Part shown: positions 1 through 5,254 of the stretch, piece after piece
How the letters are laid out: every line of letters begins with the position of its first letter
How positions within the stretch are numbered: position 1 is the stretch's first letter
From: an uncultured Nitrospinaceae bacterium
GTDB taxonomy: Bacteria; Nitrospinota; Nitrospinia; Nitrospinales; VA-1
DNA length: 5,254 bases
Reading direction: 5' to 3'
Assembly (NCBI GenBank): GCA_905182935.1
Contig: CAJJDL010000028.1
Span: forward strand, 1-5,254
Position numbers and translations under genes: made by a program
The notes under the pieces: model-generated
Told to the model about the DNA's origin: nothing
Seen by the model: only the letters and a program-made list of their open reading frames with translations
The model's database searches: none

Positions 1-10
1 AATTTTACTT

Positions 11-55
11 TTATAGGTTAAATTTAGCAACTTTAACGAATCGCTTATAGCTTAA
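11..55. repeat. Pair of near-identical 11-bp direct repeats upstream of hflK
   Basis: TTATAGGTTAA at 11-21 and TTATAGCTTAA at 45-55 differ at one base and start 34 bp apart, about three helical turns. An inverted repeat GTTAAA (17-22) / TTTAAC (32-37) lies between and partly overlaps the first copy. The arrangement could be a pair of regulator sites on one DNA face or part of the end of an upstream transcript. The region is AT-rich, so chance is a real alternative. Confidence 0.3.
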
Positions 56-57
56 GG

Positions 58-90
58 TATATTGACTTTGCAAGGGCAGTTTGTTAGCTT
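58..90 (+). promoter_or_regulatory. Candidate promoter elements for hflKC
   Basis: Two weak sigma70-like possibilities are visible. TATATT at 58-63 matches the -10 consensus at five of six positions but has no good -35 box at the right distance. TTGACT at 62-67 is a good -35 box, followed after 17 bp by a poor -10, TAGCTT at 85-90. A short palindrome, GTTA-GCT-TAAC at 83-93, overlaps the second -10 and could be an operator half or chance. The position fits transcription of hflK, but neither candidate is convincing alone. Confidence 0.3.
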
Positions 91-118
91 AACAAAATTA
101 ATACTTCTAACAATAGAT

Positions 119-124
119 GGAGAG
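119..124 (+). promoter_or_regulatory. Ribosome binding site deciding the hflK start
   Basis: GGAGAG lies just before ATG 128; GGAG at 119-122 leaves 5 nt to the start. This supports ATG 128 over the in-frame TTG at 62, which would add 22 residues unlike any HflK N-terminus I know. The TTG does have an AAGG at 54-57, so it is not excluded by ribosome binding alone. Confidence 0.65.
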
Positions 125-127
125 AAA

Positions 128-1171
128 ATGCCTTGGGACGATTTACACGAATCTAAAGGATCGGGGAATAAAAGCGGCGGAGGCTCCAGTGAGTCATCAA
201 ACAAACCCCCTTTTGATTTTCCTCAAATCCAAATTCCAAAATTCAAACCTTCCATGATCTGGGCTATCCTCGGAGTATTGCTAGTAGTCTGGATTATTCC
301 GGGAACATTCTATTTTGTAGAACCAGATGAAGAAGGAGTGGTTGTCACCTTTGGAGAATTCTCTCGTATCACAACACCTGGGATGCATTTTAAATTTCCT
401 TCTCCCATAGAACATGCGAGTACGCCAAAGGTTAAAAAAATTCGCCGAGCTGAAATAGGGTTTCGTACAACTCAGGGAGGCGGTACCCAAAAAGTACCTG
501 CTGAGTCTCTCATGCTCACCGGTGATCAGAATATAATCGACATCAACCTTGTTGTTCAATACAAAGTGATGGACTCGGTAGCGTATCTATTTAATGTACA
601 ACGAGTACATAAACTTGTAAGAAGTACTACCGAAACCGTCGTCCGAGGTATAGTTGGTAGCCGCAAAATTGACGAAGCTCTTACAACAGGTAAAGCGGCT
701 ATTCAAATATCGGCTCAGGAACAAATTCAGGCTCTTTTGGATAAACATAAATCAGGAGTCCAAATTGTCACCATTCAGCTGCAAGATGTTCACCCACCTG
801 AGCAGGTAGCATCAGCATTTAAAGATGTTGTATCTGCACGAGAAGATAAACAAAGAATGATTAATGAGGCTCAAGGATACCGTAACTCAGTGATCCCTGA
901 AGCTCGGGGGCAAGCTGCCCAAATTGTAAGAGCATCTGAAGCATACCGAGAAGAAAAGGTTAGTATGGCGCAAGGTGATGGACAACGATTTGTCTTGCAA
1001 TATAATGAATACAAAAAAGCACCTGAAATCACTCGAAAGCGAATTTATCTTGAAACCATGGAAGAGGTGTTACCTTCTATGCAGAAATTCGTAATGGGGA
1101 ATAATAAACAAGGCGTTCTCCCGATTCTTCCGTTAAGACCCGGAGCAATTGGCGACGTAACTGGAAGATAA
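128..1171 (+). CDS. hflK: HflK, SPFH-domain subunit of the FtsH-modulating complex
   Basis: HflK pairs with HflC in the inner membrane and forms a large assembly around the FtsH protease, influencing its action on membrane proteins; that role is known from the family. The 347-residue product starts MPWDD, followed by a Gly/Ser/Asn-rich tail (about residues 8-26), one membrane helix (about 43-62), the SPFH/band 7 domain (about 63-235, with VVVTFGEFSR and TPGMHFKFPSPIE), and a long helical part (about 236-295) with the typical QGYRNSVIPEARGQAAQI. The C-terminus is short, ending in a Pro/Leu-rich segment. E. coli HflK is longer (419 residues); the difference lies mainly in the low-complexity ends. 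ATG 128 is chosen because of GGAG at 119-122 and the typical HflK-like N-terminus. It is followed 8 bp later by hflC, so co-translation is likely. Confidence 0.93.
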   Translation: MPWDDLHESKGSGNKSGGGSSESSNKPPFDFPQIQIPKFKPSMIWAILGVLLVVWIIPGTFYFVEPDEEGVVVTFGEFSRITTPGMHFKFPSPIEHASTPKVKKIRRAEIGFRTTQGGGTQKVPAESLMLTGDQNIIDINLVVQYKVMDSVAYLFNVQRVHKLVRSTTETVVRGIVGSRKIDEALTTGKAAIQISAQEQIQALLDKHKSGVQIVTIQLQDVHPPEQVASAFKDVVSAREDKQRMINEAQGYRNSVIPEARGQAAQIVRASEAYREEKVSMAQGDGQRFVLQYNEYKKAPEITRKRIYLETMEEVLPSMQKFVMGNNKQGVLPILPLRPGAIGDVTGR

Positions 1172-1179
1172 AACTAACT

Positions 1180-2031
1180 ATGAAACAAAATGGACTTATT
1201 ATAGGTTTGGTGCTCGTAGCATCACTGATATCAACCTCAATGTTTACTGTACACCTGACGCAAACAGCAGTTGTACTAGAGTTATCAAAGCCAAAAAAAA
1301 TAGTCACAGAACCAGGTCTATACTTTAAAATTCCGGTTCTGCAGAAGGTTCGTTTTTTTTCCAAACAACTTTTGGACAATGACTCGCCACCTACTGAATT
1401 AATTACACGAGATAAAAAAAATCTACTCATTGATAACTTTTCTTTATACCGTATTATTGATCCTTTGAAATTTCTAGAAACAGTGCGCACTGAAAATGGT
1501 GCTCGGGCTCGCCTTGATGATATTGTTTACTCTGAACTGCGAGTCGAAATTGGCACACACGACCTTATGGATGTTGTGACCGAAAATAGAAATCTCATCA
1601 TGGCTAAGGTGACAGCCGAATCAAATAAAAAAGCAGCAGAATATGGAATACAAATGGCTGATGTTAGGATTAAGCGGGTTGATCTGCCTCCAGAAATAGC
1701 TAACTCAATTTTTAATCGTATGCGTACCGAACGTCAGCGTATTGCCATGGAATACCGCTCGGAAGGGAAAGAAGAATCTACCAAAATTCGGGCTCAAACT
1801 GATAAAGAAAAAACAATCCTAATCGCTCAAGCTTACAAACAGGAACAAACTATTCGTGGTGAAGGCGATGGACAGGCAACAAAGATATATGCTGATGCAT
1901 TTTCAAAAGACCCTAAGTTTTATAACTTCATTCGCTCAATGGAAGCTTATAAAAAATCTTTAAAAACGGACACCACCATTCTTTTGTCCGAAGATTCTGA
2001 GTTCTTAAACTTCCTCAATAAGAATAAGTAA
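1180..2031 (+). CDS. hflC: HflC, SPFH-domain partner of HflK
   Basis: HflC is the second subunit of the HflKC complex that surrounds and modulates FtsH. The 283-residue product has an N-terminal membrane anchor (about residues 5-24), then the SPFH domain with EPGLYFKIP (44-52) and DVRIKRVDLPPEI (161-173), an Arg/Glu-rich helical stretch with NRMRTERQRIAMEYRSEG (179-196), and the diagnostic HflC C-terminus GEGDGQATKIYADAFSKDP (227-245) followed by FYNFIRSMEAYKKSL (247-261). It is shorter than E. coli HflC (334) mainly because the roughly 50-residue insertion in the middle of the enterobacterial protein is absent. The usual RFGK near the start of the SPFH domain is replaced by ELSKPK (34-39). 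The ATG lies 8 bp after the hflK stop, with GGAAG at 1163-1167 as a somewhat distant ribosome site. The 5' third contains three 8-base homopolymer runs. Confidence 0.93.
   Translation: MKQNGLIIGLVLVASLISTSMFTVHLTQTAVVLELSKPKKIVTEPGLYFKIPVLQKVRFFSKQLLDNDSPPTELITRDKKNLLIDNFSLYRIIDPLKFLETVRTENGARARLDDIVYSELRVEIGTHDLMDVVTENRNLIMAKVTAESNKKAAEYGIQMADVRIKRVDLPPEIANSIFNRMRTERQRIAMEYRSEGKEESTKIRAQTDKEKTILIAQAYKQEQTIRGEGDGQATKIYADAFSKDPKFYNFIRSMEAYKKSLKTDTTILLSEDSEFLNFLNKNK
1293..1421 (+). repeat. Three 8-base homopolymer runs inside hflC
   Basis: A8 at 1293-1300, T8 at 1353-1360 and A8 at 1414-1421 lie about 60 bp apart in the 5' third of hflC. I find no other run this long in the window; the next is A7 at 434-440 in hflK. 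Loss of one base in the first run puts a TAG codon directly after it. Loss in the second or third run also runs into a stop within about 20 codons. Such runs are known sites of polymerase slippage; whether slippage happens here is not shown. Confidence 0.5.
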
Positions 2032-2041
2032 CAATTAAAAT

Positions 2042-2057
2042 AGGACGGTTCTGTCCT
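2042..2057 (+). promoter_or_regulatory. Short hairpin after hflC
   Basis: AGGAC (2042-2046) and GTCCT (2053-2057) form a perfect 5-bp stem with a 6-nt loop, 10 bp past the hflC stop. It is not followed by a clean run of T (the next bases are CATGCTACTTTT), so it is a poor intrinsic terminator. The 5' arm contains AGGA, the only Shine-Dalgarno-like sequence ahead of ATG 2059, so folding could hide it. Confidence 0.3.
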
Positions 2058-2058
2058 C

Positions 2059-2130
2059 ATGCTACTTTTCTATAGTCAACCGGGAGTTCAAACCGGTTCC
2101 CGACTTTCACAGAGTTTACATTTCCTATGA
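2059..2130 (+). CDS. Candidate 23-residue leader peptide overlapping the trkA start
   Basis: An ATG at 2059 opens a 23-codon frame (beginning MLLFYSQPGVQ, ending SLHFL) that stops with TGA at 2128-2130, overlapping the trkA ATG at 2127-2129 as ATGA. This is the same overlap that joins trkA to trkH. A TAG at 2041-2043 closes the frame upstream and there is no other usual start codon between. AGGA at 2042-2045 lies 13 nt before the ATG, farther than ideal. trkA has no good ribosome site of its own, so ribosomes ending this frame could restart on trkA. The peptide resembles nothing I recognise, and a stop-free run of this length is common by chance. I regard it as a possible leader, not an established gene. 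Confidence 0.27.
   Translation: MLLFYSQPGVQTGSRLSQSLHFL
2075..2104 (+). promoter_or_regulatory. Overlapping inverted repeats in the trkA leader
   Basis: Two mutually exclusive stems can form here: AACCGG (2078-2083) with CCGGTT (2093-2098), a perfect 6-bp stem with a 9-nt loop; or CGGGA (2081-2085) with TCCCG (2098-2102). CGGTT at 2046-2050, in the upstream hairpin, could also pair with AACCG at 2078-2082 or 2091-2095. Competing pairings of this kind occur in attenuators and translational switches. The function is inferred, and the pairs are short. Confidence 0.3.
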
Positions 2131-3494
2131 GAATTTTGATAGTTGGAGCTGGCATTGTCGGTAATCATTTGGCAGAAGAACTCTCCGAAGAAGGTCACGA
2201 TATTGCTATTATCGATGAAGACTTTTATAAAATCCGTCGTATCTCAGATACGTTGGATGTAATGGCAGTTTGTGGCAATGCTTGTCTACCAAGTGTTCTT
2301 GTAAAAGCTGGAATTCGAGATATGGAAATGGTTATTTCCGTTACCAACAAGGATGAAATAAACCTAATGGTTTGTTTTCTAGCCTCAAAATTCGAAGTTC
2401 CAAAACGATTCGCTAGACTTCGGAGTATGGAATTTACCGGACCTGGTCAAATTTTTCCACCAGAAGAATTGTTTGTTGACCACGCGATCAACCCAGGTGA
2501 AATCATTATTGATACTATTCTCAAAATCCTACAAACACCAGGAGCGGTAAATGTGGCCGAATTTGCCCAAGGTAAGGTTTTATTACGCGAATTTGATCTG
2601 CCGGAAAATGCTCCCTTGACAGGAAAAAGTATTCAAGAGCTAGTAAGCATTTCAGATCTCGATCTAATCTTGATTGTAGCTATTGTCCGAGAAGGGAAAC
2701 TCATCATACCAAAACCAGAAGATATTCTTCAAACCGGCGACCGCATCTACACTTTGGTAAACAAAGAATTTCTGCCATTTCTTTTGCCAATGCTAAATAA
2801 AACCGTCGATGCAGTAGAAAAAATAGTCATATATTCGGCTAATCCTTTATCAGTCAACCTCGCTAAAGCGCTAGAGGAAATTGTAAAAGATGTATGTATC
2901 ATCGAACCTTCTCTGGAGACTGCCCACAAGGCAGCAGACGAGCTTTCAAAGACTTTAGTACATCACGGCACTGGAACAGACCTCGACCTATTTAATGACA
3001 TTAATATGAAAGATGCAGACTTTTTTATGGCTCTTTCTGACGATGATGAAAATAATATTCTCGCCTCTCTTCTGGCCAAAAAACATGGCGCGCGGCGCGC
3101 ACTGGTCATTACTAATGACCCTGAGTATTTACCTATTGTTGATTCAATTGGCATGGATATCACAATTAATCCTCGCCTGATCGTAGTAAGCACAATTTTA
3201 AAACATTTGCGCAAAGGAGGCGTTATTTCTGTCTTCAAACTCATAGAAGATGCAGAGGTTATGGAACTTATTGTCGATGCCAATTCAAAGATTGCCGGAA
3301 ATAGAATTTCTAATTTAAACTTTCCACGAGATGCGATGATAGGCGCAATCATACGTGAAGGAGAAATGATGGTGCCTGAGACAGGGATTACTATTGAAGA
3401 GGGCGATTCAGTCATTGTCGTTGCTTTGAGTTCAGCAATCGAAAAAATAGAAAAAATTTTTGGCCGTAAAAGACACTTTTTCCGCTTCCAATGA
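2127..3494 (+). CDS. trkA: TrkA, cytoplasmic gating subunit of the Trk potassium uptake system
   Basis: TrkA binds nucleotides (NAD(H), ATP/ADP) and controls the TrkH channel from the cytoplasmic side. The 455-residue product has the standard duplicated layout: RCK-N domain 1 (about 1-125) with GAGIVG (7-12) and the acidic IIDED at the end of strand 2; TrkA-C domain 1 (about 141-215); RCK-N domain 2 (about 231-350); TrkA-C domain 2 (about 366-440); and a basic tail, GRKRHFFRFQ. Length is close to E. coli TrkA (458). In RCK-N 2 the expected glycine loop is replaced by SANPLS (237-242), while an acidic residue (E260) and GTGTD (281-285) remain, so the second site may be altered. The start is set by MRILIVGAG; no strong Shine-Dalgarno is seen, only AGAG at 2111-2114. 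The stop overlaps the trkH start (ATGA), indicating coupled expression of the two partners. Confidence 0.95.
   Translation: MRILIVGAGIVGNHLAEELSEEGHDIAIIDEDFYKIRRISDTLDVMAVCGNACLPSVLVKAGIRDMEMVISVTNKDEINLMVCFLASKFEVPKRFARLRSMEFTGPGQIFPPEELFVDHAINPGEIIIDTILKILQTPGAVNVAEFAQGKVLLREFDLPENAPLTGKSIQELVSISDLDLILIVAIVREGKLIIPKPEDILQTGDRIYTLVNKEFLPFLLPMLNKTVDAVEKIVIYSANPLSVNLAKALEEIVKDVCIIEPSLETAHKAADELSKTLVHHGTGTDLDLFNDINMKDADFFMALSDDDENNILASLLAKKHGARRALVITNDPEYLPIVDSIGMDITINPRLIVVSTILKHLRKGGVISVFKLIEDAEVMELIVDANSKIAGNRISNLNFPRDAMIGAIIREGEMMVPETGITIEEGDSVIVVALSSAIEKIEKIFGRKRHFFRFQ
3087..3100. repeat. Tandem GGCGCGC duplication in trkA
   Basis: GGCGCGC occurs twice in direct succession (3087-3093 and 3094-3100), an all-G/C block of 14 bp in AT-leaning sequence. 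It encodes the end of KHGARRAL at TrkA residues 319-326, where family members often have a Gly-Ala-basic sequence, so protein constraint may explain it. Confidence 0.35.
3104..3120. repeat. Perfect 8-bp inverted repeat with 1-nt centre inside trkA
   Basis: GGTCATTA (3104-3111) and TAATGACC (3113-3120) are exact reverse complements around a single C. The shape is that of a dimeric repressor operator, but it lies deep inside the trkA coding region and encodes LVITNDP. Chance or a minor internal site are both possible. Confidence 0.35.
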
Positions 3495-4963
3495 ACATAT
3501 TTGCAATTTTTAATGTTGTGGGGGTCCTCCTCCTTCTTCTCTCTGGGCTAATGGTCCTGCCTGTTGGCATTTCACTTTACTACGATTATCCGCCGTTGCC
3601 TGGATATATGACCGAAACACAGGCATTTATTCTGACCCTTGTGGTGTCATTTATAACTGGCCTTTCTTTGTGGAAGGTTCTTCCGTCAGGCGTTGAAAAA
3701 CTCAGGGATCGAGAGGGATTTGCCATTGTTGCTTTGTCATGGTTATTCATCGCGCTAGCCGGTGCGTTTCCTTATTACCTTTCTGGGGCCTGCCCTGATT
3801 TTATAGATGCGTTCTTTGAAAGTATGAGTGGTTTTACTACGACAGGGGCATCTATTTTAGTCGATATAGATTCATTACCTCGTGGGATTCTATTTTGGAG
3901 AAACCTAACCCAATGGTTTGGAGGAATGGGCATCATTCTGCTATCTATGGCAATTTTCCCGGCACTTGGGATTGGTAGCACTCACTTGTTTAAGGCAGAG
4001 GTCCCTGGTGGAGTCACTGTAGAACGTATGCAGCCTAGACTTGCCGAAACAGCAAAAATTTTATGGAAAACGTATGTTGTATTGACTGTGTTGCAGATAA
4101 TTCTACTTAAATTAGGCGGAGTTGAGTTTTTTGATGCACTATGCCACAGCCTTTCTACAGTTGCTACAGGTGGATTTTCAACACACAACTCCAGCATCGG
4201 CTATTTCAACAGTCCCTATGTAGAATCGATTTCTATATTATTTATGTTTTTAGGTGGTGTCAGCTTTGCCCTTCATTATCAATTGGTAAATGGTAACTTT
4301 GGAACAGTATTTAAAAACCCTGAATTACGTTGTTATGGGGCTATAATTATCATCGGGATTGCTCTGGCAACTTGGGGGTTAATCTCTTCTAGGCCTGATT
4401 TATCACTAAATGATTCCTTTCGTAAGGCGGCATTTAATATCGTTTCAATTAATACAACTTCTGGTTTTATGACCGATGATTTCAACCTGTGGCCAAATTT
4501 TTTAAGAATCTTTATGCTGGTTATTATGATGGTCGGGGGATGTTCCGGTTCAACCAGTGGTTCGTTAAAAGTGATCCGCTTTGTAATCTTGTTCAAAATA
4601 ATAAGAATGGAACTAAAAAAACTCGTCCACCCCCGTGCCATTTTTCATGTAAAAGTTGCTGGTAAATCGATAGACCCAGACGACTTGACCAATGTAGTTG
4701 CCCTTACTTGCTTTTTTATGGGATTTGCAACTCTAGGTTGTATTCTTTTGTCTATGATGGGTCTAGACTTAACAACTTCAATATCTGCTTCCGTAGCTTG
4801 TCTATTTAATATTGGGCCCGGATTGGGGCAAGTGGGAGCCTCTGGAAACTACTCCGATATCCCGTTCATGGGCAAAAGTATTCTAATCACCTTCATGTTA
4901 ATGGGAAGGCTGGAAATATTTGGGATTATGCTTCTTTTTCTACCAATGGCATGGCGTAAATAA
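3491..4963 (+). CDS. trkH: TrkH, potassium-conducting membrane subunit of the Trk system
   Basis: TrkH is the inner-membrane K+ channel/transporter gated by TrkA. The 490-residue product (E. coli TrkH is 483) is strongly hydrophobic, with two N-terminal helices preceding four helix-pore-helix repeats. All four filter loops are visible with their glycines: TTTGAS (116-121, G119), ATGGFS (225-230, G227), NTTSGF (321-326, G325) and NIGPGLG (440-446, G442). The intramembrane gating loop in the broken helix of repeat 3 is GGCSGSTSGSLK (349-360). The conserved MGRLEIF (471-477) lies in the last helix, which supports assignment to TrkH. The start ATG overlaps the trkA stop as ATGA and has no clear ribosome site, so translation probably depends on ribosomes finishing trkA. 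No frameshift or truncation is seen. Confidence 0.95.
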   Translation: MNIFAIFNVVGVLLLLLSGLMVLPVGISLYYDYPPLPGYMTETQAFILTLVVSFITGLSLWKVLPSGVEKLRDREGFAIVALSWLFIALAGAFPYYLSGACPDFIDAFFESMSGFTTTGASILVDIDSLPRGILFWRNLTQWFGGMGIILLSMAIFPALGIGSTHLFKAEVPGGVTVERMQPRLAETAKILWKTYVVLTVLQIILLKLGGVEFFDALCHSLSTVATGGFSTHNSSIGYFNSPYVESISILFMFLGGVSFALHYQLVNGNFGTVFKNPELRCYGAIIIIGIALATWGLISSRPDLSLNDSFRKAAFNIVSINTTSGFMTDDFNLWPNFLRIFMLVIMMVGGCSGSTSGSLKVIRFVILFKIIRMELKKLVHPRAIFHVKVAGKSIDPDDLTNVVALTCFFMGFATLGCILLSMMGLDLTTSISASVACLFNIGPGLGQVGASGNYSDIPFMGKSILITFMLMGRLEIFGIMLLFLPMAWRK

Positions 4964-5130
4964 GATTTGATTTTATACATTTATTATTTTAATATTTGCC
5001 AATTCCCGTTTAATAGGTATTGAGCTTTGAGATTTAAAATATCGATTAGCTGCAGTATCTATACTTATTTTAAAAACACTCAAACTGCTAATTCCTCATT
5101 GGGGAAATGGCTTTTCAAGGTTCCTAGAAT
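4964..5130 (+). promoter_or_regulatory. AT-rich intergenic region before the carboxyltransferase gene, weak promoter candidates
   Basis: This 167-bp gap begins with a very AT-rich stretch and shows no hairpin plus T-run terminator for trkH. Weak promoter candidates are TTGCCA (4996-5001) with TATTGA (5018-5023) at 16 bp, and isolated -10-like TAAAAT (5035-5040) and TATACT (5060-5065) without fitting -35 boxes. AGTAT-CT-ATACT (5054-5065) is a short palindrome. TTCCTC (5092-5097) and GGGGAA (5101-5106) can form a small hairpin with one G-T pair, just upstream of the likely ribosome site AAGG (5117-5120). A separate promoter for the next gene is likely from the gap length, but its position is uncertain. 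Confidence 0.3.
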
Positions 5131-5254
5131 ATGACCACATCAAGTGCTCCACTAAAAGTTACTGAGGTTGTCTTAAGAGATGCTCATCAGTCTTTACTCG
5201 CGACCCGAATGCGCACAGAAGATATGCTTCCGATTGGTGAAAAACTTGATCAAG
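5131..5254 (+). CDS. oadA: Oxaloacetate decarboxylase alpha / pyruvate carboxylase B-type carboxyltransferase, 5' end only
   Basis: The first 41 residues contain [20 protein letters not shown] (9-28) followed by [12 protein letters not shown], the signature beginning of the HMGL-like carboxyltransferase domain shared by oxaloacetate decarboxylase alpha, pyruvate carboxylase subunit B and transcarboxylase 5S. These enzymes move a carboxyl group between pyruvate/oxaloacetate and biotin; Asp17 of RDAHQS corresponds to a metal ligand in the family. The start is well fixed: an in-frame TAG at 5125-5127 sits one codon upstream, and AAGG at 5117-5120 lies 10 nt before the ATG. The rest runs off the window edge, so the biotin-binding C-terminus cannot be checked. 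Choosing between a Na+-pump decarboxylase subunit (OadA) and a two-subunit pyruvate carboxylase (PycB) needs the downstream genes. Confidence 0.88.
   Translation, partial: MTTSSAPLKVTEVVLRDAHQSLLATRMRTEDMLPIGEKLDQ

Noticed and set aside
62..127. N-terminal extension of HflK from TTG 62
   Set aside because: The 22 added residues do not resemble an HflK N-terminus, the start is a TTG, and ATG 128 has its own GGAG and begins with the typical MPWDD.
1077..1490. 137-codon open frame on the minus strand across the hflK/hflC junction
   Set aside because: It lies opposite two well-supported genes, has no recognisable domain and no independent signals; the same applies to the other minus-strand frames in trkA and trkH.
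2078..2104. tRNA-like T-loop sequence GTTCAAA between inverted arms
   Set aside because: The flanking bases do not form a proper 5-bp T stem, and no acceptor, D or anticodon arms can be placed around it.
2032..2126. Known K+-related riboswitch (c-di-AMP, ydaO type) ahead of trkA
   Set aside because: The gap is short and I see none of the conserved core of that class.
128..4963. A new defence or mobile system
   Set aside because: All long genes fall in well-known housekeeping families, and no transposase, integrase, terminal repeats or toxin-antitoxin-like pair is visible.
4964..5000. Intrinsic terminator after trkH
   Set aside because: The region is T-rich but has no stable GC stem before the T tracts.

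Overview
The window (5254 bp, AT-leaning, roughly 40% GC by eye) reads as an ordinary, densely packed Gram-negative chromosome segment with every recognisable gene on the + strand. The protein families suggest a proteobacterium or a relative: paired HflK/HflC, a two-RCK-domain TrkA, a TrkH-type potassium channel and the start of an OadA/PycB-type carboxyltransferase. HflC lacks the insertion known from enterobacteria and gene order differs from E. coli, so I do not assign a genus.

Layout: 1-127 is an AT-rich upstream region with candidate promoter elements and a repeated 11-mer. 128-1171 is hflK, followed after 8 bp by hflC (1180-2031). A 95-bp gap (2032-2126) holds overlapping inverted repeats and a 23-codon reading frame whose stop overlaps the trkA start. 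trkA (2127-3494) overlaps trkH (3491-4963) by ATGA. A 167-bp AT-rich gap (4964-5130) has no clear terminator and leads into the 5' end of a biotin-dependent carboxyltransferase gene (5131 onward, cut by the window edge).

Function: HflK and HflC are SPFH/prohibitin-like proteins that form the membrane complex controlling the FtsH protease. TrkH is the K+-conducting membrane subunit and TrkA its cytoplasmic nucleotide-binding gate. The spacing suggests two translationally coupled pairs, possibly one transcript. The last gene belongs to carboxylation/decarboxylation of pyruvate/oxaloacetate and is probably a separate unit.

I see no mobile element, CRISPR array, RNA gene or clearly new system. 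The points most worth a second look are the trkA leader (mini-ORF plus mutually exclusive hairpins), the degenerate second nucleotide-binding loop of TrkA, and three 8-base homopolymer runs in the 5' part of hflC.
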